DNA from: CAVSJR01 sp963728285
GTDB taxonomy: Bacteria; Actinomycetota; UBA4738; HRBIN12
Assembly (NCBI GenBank): GCA_963728285.1
Contig: CAVSJR010000003.1
Location: 558,001-622,000, forward strand
Length of the DNA stretch: 64,000 bases
Direction of reading: 5' to 3'
In this document: positions 37,890 through 47,687 of the stretch, one piece after another
Layout of the letters: every line of letters starts with the position of its first letter
Numbering within the stretch: the stretch's first letter is position 1
Translations under genes and position numbers: made by a program
The notes under the pieces: model-generated
Told to the model about the DNA's origin: nothing
The model's database searches: none
What the model saw: only the letters and a program-made list of their open reading frames with translations

Positions 37890-39824
37890 CTAGCGAGCCC
37901 GGCCGATCCGCAGGACGTATCGCCCGCGTGAGAGGAACGACTCCACCTGGATGAAGTACACGCCCGTCTCGCGCGCCCGGAACGTGACGACCTCCGGCCG
38001 CTCGTCGCTCGCCGAGACCGCGGCGATCGGGCACGCCCCGTGACGGCGGTAGCAACCGGGGGTCAGCTTCCAGATCTCCTCGGTCCCCGGCTCCCAGATC
38101 CACACGTCGAGGTCAGCGCGTCGCCCGAAGTCCACCGACACCCGATACCCATGGCCGCGCCGCAGTCGCTTGCGATACACGTCGTTGACGTCCTCGGGCC
38201 AGCCGACCCGGCCGCGCTTGGAGCGGCGGATCCCGACCGCGCCCTGGATCGCGCCGTCCGTGACGGGCGACGCGTCCACGGTGGAGCCCGACAGCGCCGA
38301 CAGCGCGTTCGCCCGCCCGGCCGTCCGCGTGAACGACCCGGAGATGGTCCCCCCGCGGACGTAGATCCTCTCGAGGCCCGACGGCGCGTCGGCGGAGTTC
38401 ATGATCGCGTTCTTCACGTCCTCTGGCGAGAAGGATGGATTGGACGATCGCACCAGGCCGGCCACGCCCGCAACGTGCGGGGCCGCCATCGACGTCCCGT
38501 TGGCCACGGCGTAGGACCCGTCGGCGACCGGCCACGTGCTCAGCACGTCGACGCCCGGAGCGGCCAGGTCCACGGATTCCTCCCCGAAGTTCGTGAACTG
38601 ACATTGCCACTTCGGGTTTCGCGTCGCGCATCCGGTGTCGTAGCCGTACTGGTCCCTGTGGTTGCTGGCCGCGACCGCCAGGACGTTGGTCAGCGTGTAC
38701 GTGGCGGGGAAACTCGGCGAGTACACGCGGCTGCGATCGGCGAGGAACATGTCGTTGTCGCCGAACGCGTTCCCCGCCGACGAGACGAACAGGATGCCGG
38801 CGGCTCCCGCGTCGGCGATCGCGGCGCGCTCCGCCCGCGACCAGACCGGGGCCCCGAAGCTCGCGTTGATGATGTCGGCGCCGTTGTCGATCGCGTACTG
38901 GACGGCCTGCACCTCGCTCGCGGTGGTCAATCCGAACCGCAGCGCCATGATGCGGCAGCCGGGACAGACGCCCGTCACGCCGATCGTGTTGTTCTGCTCG
39001 GCCGCGATGGTTCCCGCGATGTGCGTGCCGTGGCCGGCGAACGCCCCCGTGCCCGGCGAAGGATCCGCGTCGTCGTCGACGAAGTCGTAGCCATTGACGT
39101 CGTCCACGTAGCCGTTGACGTCGTCGTCGACGCCCGGGGTCCCGATGTCCTCGGCGGCGTTCACCCAGAGGCTGCCGTCCAGATCCGGATGCGAGACGTC
39201 GACGCCAGAGTCGATCACCGCGACGATCACGTCGCTCGCGCCCGTCTGCGAATCCCAGGCGTCGTTTGCATCGATGTCGGCGTCCGCCGTACCGCCGGCT
39301 TGCGGTGGAGGAGGATCCGCAATGGGGTGATCCTGGCCGGTGTTCGACAGCCCCCACAGCTCGTCGTAGCGGGGGTCGTCCGGCTCGAGGTCGGGCGTGC
39401 GGACGAGGTTCGGCTCGGCGAAGGCCACCGCCGGATCGGCCTTCAGGATCCGGAGCGCCCGATCGAGCCCGCGATCGGATCGGGCCGACGCCGCCCGGAC
39501 GAGCGAGACGGACGGCGTCAGGCGCCTCACGCTTTGCGGATCGAGCGGGTCGGCCGCCGCCGCGCGCTCGCGTCCGACGGCGCCGTCGGTATAGCCGACG
39601 ACGATCTCGCCGGGAACCGTCGGGTCGACGCCGGATCGGATCCATCCTCGAGCGGTCACGGACGGCTTGGAGAACGTCGGCCGAGAGACCGCGGGCGCGC
39701 GGGACTCGAGGCGAGCGCGTCGGTGAGCGGCCAACGTGCCGCTCGGGGCCACGAGGGCGACGGCCAGGACGACGAACAGGAAGGGTGGCAGCCAGCTGCG
39801 TGTGCGGGGACCGGCCCGATGCAT
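37890..39824 (-). CDS. Secreted subtilisin-like serine protease (S8)
   Basis: Extracellular protease of about 644 residues. Signal peptide WLPPFLFVVLAVALVAPSGTLA, an inhibitor-like propeptide, then the S8 catalytic triad: VAVIDSGVD (Asp about residue 205), FAGHGTHIAGTIA (His about 265) and NGTSMAAPHVAG (Ser about 445), with oxyanion Asn in SSAGNAFG. A C-terminal beta domain (PPC-like: DVWIWEPGTEEIWKL, ETGVYFIQVESF) follows. I use the ATG of MHRAGPRTR; a TTG three codons earlier is open. Not part of the rimP operon; it reads in the same direction and ends about 80 bases beyond that promoter. Confidence 0.93.
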   Translation of the reverse strand: MHRAGPRTRSWLPPFLFVVLAVALVAPSGTLAAHRRARLESRAPAVSRPTFSKPSVTARGWIRSGVDPTVPGEIVVGYTDGAVGRERAAAADPLDPQSVRRLTPSVSLVRAASARSDRGLDRALRILKADPAVAFAEPNLVRTPDLEPDDPRYDELWGLSNTGQDHPIADPPPPQAGGTADADIDANDAWDSQTGASDVIVAVIDSGVDVSHPDLDGSLWVNAAEDIGTPGVDDDVNGYVDDVNGYDFVDDDADPSPGTGAFAGHGTHIAGTIAAEQNNTIGVTGVCPGCRIMALRFGLTTASEVQAVQYAIDNGADIINASFGAPVWSRAERAAIADAGAAGILFVSSAGNAFGDNDMFLADRSRVYSPSFPATYTLTNVLAVAASNHRDQYGYDTGCATRNPKWQCQFTNFGEESVDLAAPGVDVLSTWPVADGSYAVANGTSMAAPHVAGVAGLVRSSNPSFSPEDVKNAIMNSADAPSGLERIYVRGGTISGSFTRTAGRANALSALSGSTVDASPVTDGAIQGAVGIRRSKRGRVGWPEDVNDVYRKRLRRGHGYRVSVDFGRRADLDVWIWEPGTEEIWKLTPGCYRRHGACPIAAVSASDERPEVVTFRARETGVYFIQVESFLSRGRYVLRIGRAR

Positions 39825-39909
39825 GAGGTGCAAGGATGGAGGCGGCTCCGTGGCGAGTCAAGCACCCCGCTCCGACCTCACCCCTCGCCGGCTCCGGCGC
39901 TCGGACCGG

Positions 39910-41623
39910 CTAGGGGGCCGTGTTCAGCGCGTCGAGGATCGCGGGCACGGCATCCGCGAGCCGCGGGCTCGACCGCTCCCCCGTGGCACGCAGCTTCACG
40001 TCCACGGTCCCCGCGTCGATGCCACGCTTGCCCACGACGACCTGCACCGGATAGCCGATCAGGTCCGCGTCCTTGAACTTGACGCCGGCGCTCTCCTCAC
40101 GGTCGTCGATCGCCGCCTCGATCCCCCGATCGATGAGCTCTCGGTAGACGCGCTCCGCCTCGGCCGCCGCCCGCTCGTGATCCCGGTTCGCGAGGATGAC
40201 CACGACCTCGAAGGGAGCGATCGCGCGAGGCCAGCGGAGCCCGTCGTCGTCGTGGAACTGCTCCGCCGCAGCCGCCATGATGCGCGAGATGCCGATGCCG
40301 TAACAGGCCATGGCGAAGGGCTGCTCGGTGCCGTCCTCGTCCACGAAGGTCGCCTTCAGGGGCTTCGAGTACTTCGTCCCGAGCTGATAGATGTGCCCGA
40401 CGACGATGGAGCGCCCGATGCGGAGGGCCCCGCCGTCGTTCGGGCACAGGTCGCCCTCGCGGATCTCCACCAGGTCCTCGTATCGGTCGACCCGAAAGTC
40501 GCGGGGGGTGCTCGCGCCTCGCACGTGCCGATCGAGTTGATTGGCGCCGGTGACCCAATCCCGCCTGCCCCGAACCGACGTGGTCCGCGAGGATCGTCGT
40601 CTCCTCGGGAAGGCCCTGGGGGCCGACGTAGCCCTTGACGAGGCCGCGGGCCTCGAAGTCGTCGTCCTCCAGCCGGCGAACGGGCGTGGGGAAGAACAAC
40701 CGCTCGAGCTTGGGCTCGCTCACGTCCCGGTCTCCGGGCACGAGGACGGCGACGGTGCGGCCGCCGGCGTCGTACATCATGCACTTCAGCGTCTCGCCCG
40801 GCGCGCACCCCAGGAGCGAGGCCAGCGACTCGATGGTCGGCGTGTTCGGTGTCTCGAGCACCTCCAGCGGCCGTTCGGGGGCGTCGTCGTCGGCCGGCTC
40901 CGGCGCCCTGGGCGTCGCCGCCTCGACGTCGGCCAGGTAGTCGCCGTTCACGCACGCGACGAATCGATCCTCCCCGACCTCGGAGACGGCGATGAACTCG
41001 TGGTTCACGCCGCCCCCGATCTGGCCCGGATCGGCCTCGACCACGAGATAGCGCAGCCCGCACCGGTCGAAGATGCGGCGGTACGACTCGAGCATCACGT
41101 CGTAGGAACGGCGCATGCCGTCCTCGTCGCGGTCGAAGGAGTACGCGTCCTTCATCAGGAACTCTCGCACGCGGAGCAGTCCGAACCGAGGGCGGAGCTC
41201 GTCCCGATACTTCCACTCGATCTGGAACAGGTTCACGGGCAGGTCCCGGTACGAGGGGGCTTCGCTGGCCACGAGCGGCGCGACCACCTCCTCGTGCGTC
41301 GGCCCGAGCAGCAGCTCGCGCCCCTGACGATCGGTGAGCTTGAACAGCAGGTCTCCGTAGGCCTCCCACCGGCCGGTGACCTTCCACGGATCGGCCGGCA
41401 GCACGATCGGCATCCGGATCTCTTGCGCGCCGGCCGCCTCCATCTCGGCGCGGACGATGCGCTCGACCTTTCGCATCGTCCGCACGCCGAGCGGCAGGGT
41501 CGTGTAGATGCCGGAGGAGAGCTGGCGGATGAAGGCCGCACGCAGCAGGAGGATGTGCGACGGCGCCTCGGCCTCGGCGGGAGCCTCGCGGAGCGTGCGG
41601 GCGAACAGCTGCGACAGCCTCAT
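39910..41623 (-). CDS. proS: Prolyl-tRNA synthetase (frame break)
   Basis: Charges tRNA-Pro. Class II motifs: RQLSSGIYTTLPLGVRTMRK, GPTHEEVVAPLV, motif 2 region IEWKYRDELRPRFGLLRVREFLMKDAYSF, an editing insertion (GCAPGETLKCMMY), motif 3 ACYGIGISRIMAA and an anticodon-binding domain. One extra base near 40575 divides the protein (fragments roughly 40580-41623 and 39910-40575); the corrected junction reads GRRDWVTGANQLDRH. Bacterial-type, about 570 residues. ATG 8 bases after TATCCT, no ribosome binding site. Confidence 0.95.
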
Positions 41624-41631
41624 GAGCACTC

Positions 41632-41637
41632 AGGATA
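41632..41637 (-). promoter_or_regulatory. -10 box of proS (leaderless)
   Basis: TATCCT on the minus strand, 8 bases before the proS ATG; no ribosome binding site between them. Confidence 0.55.
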
Positions 41638-41675
41638 CCGGCAGGGGCAGCGGCTCGATTCGAACGACGCCGCCG

Positions 41676-43346
41676 TCACGCGTCATGCACGACGTCGACC
41701 CACTGGCGCCACAGTCGCGTGCGGTCCCGTCCATCTCCGATCGCGTACTGATTGACGGTCGCGATGAGCGTTCCGTCCGCCGGATCCCGGCTGATGCCGT
41801 TGTAATCGCCCCATCGCTCGAGGCCGGGGCCGAAGTCGTACGTGGCCTCACCCGCCTTGAGCAGCACCTCGCTCACCGCGTCCGACGGGCGCACCTCGGC
41901 CGCCCAGGCCGACAGGTACTCGCCTCCCCCCCTCGAACCCGCGCGGCTGTAGGTGATGAACAGGTCTCCCAACGTGTCGGTAGCGACGACCGGCCAGCCG
42001 TAGTCGCGCAGGCTCGTGCCGATCACGCCGGAGCGAGTCACTTCCGAGGAGCGAAGCTTCCCCGCGGGGCGAAGCTCGTACCAGCTCGTCGCAGCCTCGA
42101 CGTAGCGGCTGGGCTCCACGTTGTTGCGGATGGTGTGCGCGGCGAACAGCCGGTGGAGGTCGGCGTCGTACCAGGCGTTCACGAGCCGCAGGTCGCCCGG
42201 GTCCCACACCGTGTCGGGACCCACCTCACCCGCCTGCGTCGCCGCCAGCGCGGGCCGCGCCCGATCCACCGGCACCTGGGCCTTCCACAGTCGCAGCCCC
42301 GCGTCGGTCCTGCGGATCCGGAACACGACCAGCTTGGATCCCCCCCGCCGCCCGTATTGGAACTCCAACAGGTACTGCGTCGAGGGCTCCGTTCCGCCGA
42401 CCGTCTGCGCCGGCTGCACGGTGAAGGACTTCGACCCGTCGGGATTTCTCGTCCTCGCCCCGGCGAACACGGTCCCGCGCAGCCCCGCGTCGCAGTCGTA
42501 CAGGTCCGCCTTGGGCATGGACAGGATCTGCGTCCCCGCGTAGCCCCTGGAGAACCCGAATTGATTGGTCGTGAGCGTCACGCGATCCGCGTCGTAGCCG
42601 AGCCCCGGGTAGTCCGCCCACTGCCGCCCATCCCCTCGATACTGATCGCCGGCGATTCGCGTGACGCACCAGCTCGAGGGATCGTCGGCCTGCGCGTCGG
42701 AGACGGTCGCGATGACGATCCAGGACTTCGTGAAGGCCGTCGCCCGCTCGTTCGCCAGGAAGACGAGGACGAAGTGGTCGTCGTACTGGTCGTAGACCAC
42801 CTTGGGATCGAACTCGAAGGACCGCTCCGGGAGCACACCGCCGAGCGACCGCAGGCGGATCGAGGGGAACTGAGCCGCGCCGGCGCGGCTGTAGACGGCC
42901 GTCCGGACGTTGACGGCGGTCATGAACCACGAGTCGCCCAGGGCTCCCGTGGAATCCGACGGCGAGAGGATGGGACGCGCGTTGCGCAACGCGTCGAATC
43001 CGCCACCGATCGGGGCGGGGGCCCGGGCGGCGCTCCTCCCGGGAGAGGCGCCTTCGCGCGTGGAGACGGCCGCCTGCTCGTGCCGCGCCGGCGGCGAGGC
43101 CGGAAGACCCGAGGGCCCAAGCAGCGGCCGGGCCGCGGAGGTCGAGGCGGAGGTCGAGGTGGAGGTGGCCGGCACGAAGCCGGACGAGCGCGCGACGCCG
43201 CGAAGGGACCCGTCGACGGCGGGCGAACCGGCGCCGGCCGGGCGCTCGCCTCCCGCTCCGGGCCTCGATGCCGTCGCGATGCCGGAGCTCGCCAGTACCA
43301 CCGCGACCACGATCAGCGGCCGCGCCCGTTGTGCCACGATTCGCAT
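41676..43346 (-). CDS. Large secreted protein of unknown function
   Basis: 556 residues with a signal peptide (IVAQRARPLIVVAVVLASSGIATA), a low-complexity Ser/Thr/Ala/Pro region to about residue 110, then a long beta-rich domain. Recurrent features include STGALGDSWFMTAVN, FDPKVVYDQYDDHFVLVFLA, WADYPGLGYDADRVTLTTNQF and WGDYNGISRDPADGTLIATVNQY, suggestive of a beta-propeller similar to sialidase-like or bacterial surface proteins. No catalytic motif is recognised. ATG with GGGGGGAG upstream. It is divergent from the trp operon. Confidence 0.75.
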   Translation of the reverse strand: MRIVAQRARPLIVVAVVLASSGIATASRPGAGGERPAGAGSPAVDGSLRGVARSSGFVPATSTSTSASTSAARPLLGPSGLPASPPARHEQAAVSTREGASPGRSAARAPAPIGGGFDALRNARPILSPSDSTGALGDSWFMTAVNVRTAVYSRAGAAQFPSIRLRSLGGVLPERSFEFDPKVVYDQYDDHFVLVFLANERATAFTKSWIVIATVSDAQADDPSSWCVTRIAGDQYRGDGRQWADYPGLGYDADRVTLTTNQFGFSRGYAGTQILSMPKADLYDCDAGLRGTVFAGARTRNPDGSKSFTVQPAQTVGGTEPSTQYLLEFQYGRRGGSKLVVFRIRRTDAGLRLWKAQVPVDRARPALAATQAGEVGPDTVWDPGDLRLVNAWYDADLHRLFAAHTIRNNVEPSRYVEAATSWYELRPAGKLRSSEVTRSGVIGTSLRDYGWPVVATDTLGDLFITYSRAGSRGGGEYLSAWAAEVRPSDAVSEVLLKAGEATYDFGPGLERWGDYNGISRDPADGTLIATVNQYAIGDGRDRTRLWRQWVDVVHDA

Positions 43347-43486
43347 GATCTCCCCCCTCGATCACCCGAGCGGCTCGCGACCGTAGCCGCACCCGTGGGA
43401 CTCTACCGGGGCCCGCGCCACGGGCGAGCGATCGGCCCGAGCCGGGCCGCCCTCGCACGGAGGCGGCCGCGGCGGGCCGCAGGCCG

Positions 43487-43515
43487 TTGACGCCGAAGGT
43501 CGTGAGCCGGACAAT
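43487..43515 (+). promoter_or_regulatory. trp operon promoter
   Basis: TTGACG (43487-43492) and GACAAT (43510-43515) are separated by 17 bases, the best -35/-10 pair in the window. The expected start coincides with the ATG of the leader peptide. Confidence 0.7.
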
Positions 43516-43521
43516 GCGATC

Positions 43522-43590
43522 ATGAGACGACGCGCGGAGAGCTGGCTTTGGCGTCGGGGTTGCAGCAGCCCGGTGCCGGCGCGCGTCTAG
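43522..43590 (+). CDS. trpL: trp operon leader peptide
   Basis: A 22-residue peptide beginning MRRRAESWLWRRG with Trp codons at positions 8 and 10, followed by a TAG. Tryptophan is rare in this proteome, so the W-L-W pair directly upstream of an attenuator and trpE identifies a ribosome-mediated attenuation leader. The ATG is 6 bases after the -10 box with no ribosome binding site, so it is probably translated from a leaderless mRNA. Confidence 0.85.
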   Translation: MRRRAESWLWRRGCSSPVPARV

Positions 43591-43646
43591 GCGACACGAT
43601 CAGCGACAGAGCGGAGGCCTCGGGCGAGACGCCCGGGGCCCTTTTT
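43568..43646 (+). terminator. trp attenuator (antiterminator and terminator)
   Basis: Terminator: GGCCTCGGGCG (43616-43626) pairs over 11 positions with CGCCCGGGGCC (43630-43640) and is followed by CTTTTTG. Competing antiterminator: GCCCGGTGCC (43568-43577) can pair at 9 of 10 positions with GGCCTCGGGC (43616-43625). A ribosome stalled at the Trp codons would leave 43568-43577 free and favour the antiterminator. Confidence 0.85.
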
Positions 43647-43665
43647 GTGTGTATGGGGGACGACG

Positions 43666-45235
43666 ATGGAGACCGAACTGCGGATCCGCCCGCACCGTGC
43701 CGAGTTCGAGGCGCTCGCGGCCTCGTGGCCGATCGTGCCGGTGTGGACCGAACTGCTCGCCGACGTCTCGACGCCGGTCGGGCTGTTCAACGGGCTCGCC
43801 GGAGGCGGGTCCGGGATCCTGCTCGAGAGCGTCGAGCGATCCGAGCGTTGGGGCAGGTACTCCTTCGTCGCGGGCGATCCGGCCGCCGTCGTGGTCGCCG
43901 ACGAGTCGGGCGTCAGGATCACCGAGGACGCCGGCCGGCTGCCCCTTTCGCCTCCCTCGGACGCCTCCGATACCCGCGCGGCGCTGAAGCAGGTCGCCGA
44001 CCAGCTGCGAGCTCCTCGGATTCCCGAGCTTCCGCCGCTCACCGGCGGCCTGATGGGCGTGCTGGCCTACGAGGCCGCGTCCCTTCTCGACGGGCACCCG
44101 TATCCGCCGGGCGACGCCCCGTGTCCGCCCATCTCGCTGCAGGTCATCGATCGAGCCGTCGTCTTCGATCACTGGCGGCAGCGACTCCTGCTCGTGGCGC
44201 ACGTTCCCGCCGGTGGGTACGACGCCGGCATCGAGGCCCTTCGAGGCCTCGCGGCGAACGTGCGAACGGCGGAGGTGCCCGCGCCGGAGCCGATCGATTC
44301 CGAGCCCTCAGCAGGTCCCGACGATGGAGCACCCAACATGCCCGACGAGCGATTCACCGGCATCGTCCACGACTTCAAGGAGCACATCCTCGCCGGCGAC
44401 ATCTTCCAGGGCGTTCCGTCTCGGCGCGTCTCGTTCCCCGCGCCGCGCGGAGGGTTTCCCGTGTATCGCATGCTCAGGGTGAGCAATCCCGCGCCGTACA
44501 TGTTCTTCGTGCGCACGCCGGCCATGGAGCTCGCCGGGTCCTCTCCCGAGCCGCTCGTCCGGGTCGAGGGGCGGCGCGTCACGACGCGCCCGATCGCCGG
44601 CACCTACCCCAGGGGAGACACGGAGGAGCGCGATCGCGAGCTCGAACGTGAGTTGCTCGCGGACGCGAAGGAGCGCTCGGAGCACGCGATGCTCGTCGAC
44701 CTCGCGCGAAACGACATCGGGCGCGTCTGCACGCCCGGAACCGTCGAGCCGACGGAGCTCATGGTCGTCGAGCGATTCTCCCGGGTCATGCACATCGTGA
44801 GCACGGTCGAGGGAGACCTCGCGGACGATCTGCATCCCCTGGACGCGCTGGCCGTGACGTTTCCCGCCGGGACGGTCACCGGAGCGCCGAAGCGACGGGC
44901 GATGGAGCTCATCGCGGCCGCGGAGCCCACCGCCAGGGGCCCCTACGCCGGCGCCGTCGGCTATCTCACCTTCGCAGGCGACCTGGACTTCTGCATCACG
45001 ATCAGGACGGTCGTCATCGCCGACGGCCTCGCACACATCCAGTCGGGATGCGGCGTGGTCGCCGACTCCGACCCTGCGACGGAGTTGCGCGAGTCGAAGG
45101 CAAAGGCGTCCGCGCTCCTGCCGGCGGTCTCCACGGGGATCGAGCGTGACTCCCACGGCTCGCCCGAGCCGGCGCCGGAGCCGAGGGGCCGGCGTGCCGG
45201 TCGCCGAGGTCGAGGGAGCGGAGGCGCCCCGATGA
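43666..45235 (+). CDS. trpE: Anthranilate synthase component I (probable frame break in the last codons)
   Basis: Chorismate-binding large subunit, first step of tryptophan synthesis. Seen: RYSFVAGDP, HILAGDIFQGVPSRRV, SSPEPLVRV, RPIAGTYPRG, LVDLARNDIGRV, TFPAGTVTGAPKRRAMELI and GPYAGAVGYL. The ATG has GGGGGA upstream. As written the frame runs on into trpG; shifting by one base in the G run of the linker near 45185 gives AGVPVAEVEGAEAPR and a TGA that overlaps the trpG ATG, which I prefer. Controlled by the attenuator upstream. Confidence 0.92.
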
Positions 45236-45807
45236 TCCTCGTCGTCGATCACTACGACTCCTTCGTCTACAACCTGGTCCAGCTCGTCGAGAGCCTGGGA
45301 TCCAAGACCGAGGTCGTCCGGTCGGATGCCGAGAGCGCGCGAGAGATGCTCGCGCGCGCGCCCGAGGCGGTCATCCTGTCGCCGGGGCCCGGGCGGCCCG
45401 AGGACGCCGGGTGCTTCCTCGAGCTCGCCGAGGCCCTCGACGAGGCGACGCCTCTGCTCGGGGTGTGCCTCGGCCATCAGGCGATCGGAGAGGCGCTCGG
45501 CGGACGCGTCGACCGCGGGCCGGTCCCGGTTCACGGCAAGGCCTCGGCCATCTACCACGACTCGCGGGGGATCCTCGCCGGCGTGCCGAGCCCGTTCGAG
45601 GCGGGGAGATACCACTCCCTCGTCGTCACGCGGGCCGAGCTTCCCGCGGAGCTGGAGCTCACCGCGTGGACCGAGGACGGCCTCGTCATGGGGGTCCAGC
45701 ATCGGGAGCTCCCCCGGTTCGGCGTGCAGTTTCACCCGGAGAGCATCCTGACGCCGCACGGGCCCAAGATCGTCGAGAACTTCCTCGCGCTCGCCCGCCG
45801 CGGCTGA
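45232..45807 (+). CDS. trpG: Anthranilate synthase component II (glutamine amidotransferase)
   Basis: Class I glutamine amidotransferase that supplies ammonia to TrpE. MILVVDHYDSFVYNLVQL, oxyanion-strand SPGPGRPEDAG, nucleophile Cys in GVCLGHQAIGEAL (about residue 79) and His/Glu in GVQFHPESILT. 191 residues. GGAGG lies 9 bases before the ATG, supporting an independent start. The other trp genes do not follow in the window; the next gene is unrelated. Confidence 0.93.
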   Translation: MILVVDHYDSFVYNLVQLVESLGSKTEVVRSDAESAREMLARAPEAVILSPGPGRPEDAGCFLELAEALDEATPLLGVCLGHQAIGEALGGRVDRGPVPVHGKASAIYHDSRGILAGVPSPFEAGRYHSLVVTRAELPAELELTAWTEDGLVMGVQHRELPRFGVQFHPESILTPHGPKIVENFLALARRG

Positions 45808-45892
45808 ATCCTCCGCGCTTCGATAGCCCAGGTTTGACCGTCGCCGTCGTCGCGGGAGAGGCTAGGGTGGCTGCATCGGTCGAGGGGGAGGC

Positions 45893-46483
45893 ATGAGCGA
45901 GATCAGGGACGAGGCTCCGGACGGCACGCGCGATCTGTACGCGAGGGCGCTCAAGCAGTTCGGCGAGAAGGTGCACGCGGTCCGCGAGGATCAATGGGCG
46001 AACGCCACGCCCTGCTCCGAATGGGATGTCCGCGCGCTGGTGAACCACCTCGTGAACGAGAACCTGTGGGTGCCGCCCCTCCTGGAGGGGAGGACCATCG
46101 AGGAGGTCGGCGATCGCTTCGACGGCGATCAGCTCGGCACGGACCCGGGTGCGGCGTGGGAGGCCTCGGCGGACGGTGCCCTCGCCGCGGTGGCCGACCC
46201 GGACGCGATGCGGCGCACGGTCCACCTGTCGTACGGGGACCGGCCGGCGGGCGACTACGTCAACGAGATGTTCATCGACCTCGCGATCCACGGGTGGGAT
46301 CTCGCGCGCGGGATCGGCGCCGACGAGGCGATCGACCCCGAGTTCGTGGACGTCCTCTACGCGCGAGCGGCTCCGATGGAGGATGACCTCAAGTCCTACG
46401 GCGTCTACGGCGGGAGGGTCACGCCTCCGGAGGCGGCGGACACCCAGACCAAGCTGCTGGCCATCTTCGGCCGAGTGGCGTAG
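45893..46483 (+). CDS. TIGR03086/DinB-like metal-binding protein (maleylpyruvate isomerase N-terminal type)
   Basis: 196 residues of a four-helix DinB/MDMPI fold: WANATPCSEWDVRALVNHLVNENLW with metal-binding His, and EMFIDLAIHGWDLARGIG with the second His. Members are thiol-dependent isomerases or transferases in actinobacteria, often annotated TIGR03086; the substrate here is unknown. ATG with GGGGGAGG upstream. Confidence 0.82.
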   Translation: MSEIRDEAPDGTRDLYARALKQFGEKVHAVREDQWANATPCSEWDVRALVNHLVNENLWVPPLLEGRTIEEVGDRFDGDQLGTDPGAAWEASADGALAAVADPDAMRRTVHLSYGDRPAGDYVNEMFIDLAIHGWDLARGIGADEAIDPEFVDVLYARAAPMEDDLKSYGVYGGRVTPPEAADTQTKLLAIFGRVA

Positions 46484-46515
46484 GCGCCGGGCGTCGAGAC
46501 GGCGCCCATGAAGGG

Positions 46516-47634
46516 TCAGCCCCGCGCGGCCTGATCTTCACCCGAGGCCGACTCGGCGGCCTCGGCCGCGAGCACCTCGGCCTCGGCGACCAGCGCCTCG
46601 ACGAAGCGAGCCTCCGGGATCTTCTCCTTCACCTCGCCCTTCACGATCAGGAACCCCTGACCCTTGCCCGCGGCGATGCCGAGGTCGGCCTCGCGCGCCT
46701 CCCCCGGACCGTTCACCACGCAGCCCATCACGGCGACGCGCAGCGGCACCTTGATGCCCTTGCTCTCGAGCGCCTCGTTGACCTGCTTGGTGAGGCCGAG
46801 GACGTCCACCTCCGCCCGGCCGCAGCTCGGGCAGGCGACGAGGTCGAGGCCGCGCCGCCGCAGGCCGAGCGACTGGAGGATCGCGATGCCGACCTTGACC
46901 TCCTCCACGGGATCGTCGGTCAGCGAGACGCGGATCGTGTCGCCGATCCCCTCGGCCAGGAGCGTTCCGATGCCGACCGCGCTCTTCACGCCGCCCATCG
47001 GCATGGGGCCCGCCTCGGTCACGCCGAGGTGGAGCGGGTAGTCGCACGCCTCCGCGAGCTGCCGGTACGCCTCGATCATGACCCGCGGGTTGGAGTGCTT
47101 CACGGAGATCTTGATGTCGACGAAGTCCTCGTCCTCGAGGATCCGCGCCTCGCTCAGCGCGCTGTCGACGAGCGCCTCCGGCGTCGGCGCCCCGTACTTC
47201 GCGAGGAGGTCCTTCTCGAGCGAACCGGCATTCACGCCGATCCTGATCGGAACGCCGCGAGCCCGCGCCTCGCGGGCGATCAGCCGAACCTTGTCCTGGT
47301 ACTTGATGTTGCCGGGGTTGATGCGCAGCCCCTGGATGCCCGCCTCCAGCGCCGCCATCGCGTACTTCCACTGAAAGTGGATGTCCGCGACGACCGGGAT
47401 GGTCGATTTCGCGGCGATCGCCTCGAGCGCCTCGGCGTCCTCCCAATGGGGCACCGCCACCCGGACGATCTCGCAGCCCGCCGCGACGAGCGACGCGATC
47501 TGCTGAAGCGTCGCGTTGACGTCCGCGGTCTTCGTCGTCGTCATCGACTGGACTCGAACGGGAGCGTCCCCGCCCACATCGACGTCGCCGATGCGAATCC
47601 GTCTCGTCGTGCGTCGCTGGGAGGGCATCGTCAC
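46516..47634 (-). CDS. ispG: 4-hydroxy-3-methylbut-2-en-1-yl diphosphate synthase (flavodoxin)
   Basis: 4Fe-4S enzyme of the MEP isoprenoid pathway. N-terminal TIM barrel with VQSMTTTKTADVNAT, VADIHFQWKYAMAAL, LRINPGNI, and the C-terminal cluster domain with CPSCGRAEVD and MGCVVNGPGEAREADLG (three Cys). About 372 residues. A GTG and an ATG two codons later both follow TAGACT. dxr, another MEP gene, lies 4 kb away; the genes usually found between them are here joined by a two-component system and yjbQ. Confidence 0.95.
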   Translation of the reverse strand: MTMPSQRRTTRRIRIGDVDVGGDAPVRVQSMTTTKTADVNATLQQIASLVAAGCEIVRVAVPHWEDAEALEAIAAKSTIPVVADIHFQWKYAMAALEAGIQGLRINPGNIKYQDKVRLIAREARARGVPIRIGVNAGSLEKDLLAKYGAPTPEALVDSALSEARILEDEDFVDIKISVKHSNPRVMIEAYRQLAEACDYPLHLGVTEAGPMPMGGVKSAVGIGTLLAEGIGDTIRVSLTDDPVEEVKVGIAILQSLGLRRRGLDLVACPSCGRAEVDVLGLTKQVNEALESKGIKVPLRVAVMGCVVNGPGEAREADLGIAAGKGQGFLIVKGEVKEKIPEARFVEALVAEAEVLAAEAAESASGEDQAARG

Positions 47635-47687
47635 ATCCAGTCTACGTCGGGGCCACGTCGGGTTCGGGGGCGAGATCCGCGACGCCT

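Noticed and set aside
43666..45807. A fused bifunctional TrpEG anthranilate synthase
   Set aside because: A one-base change in a G run gives a better trpE end with an ATGA overlap, and trpG has its own ribosome binding site; kept as two genes.
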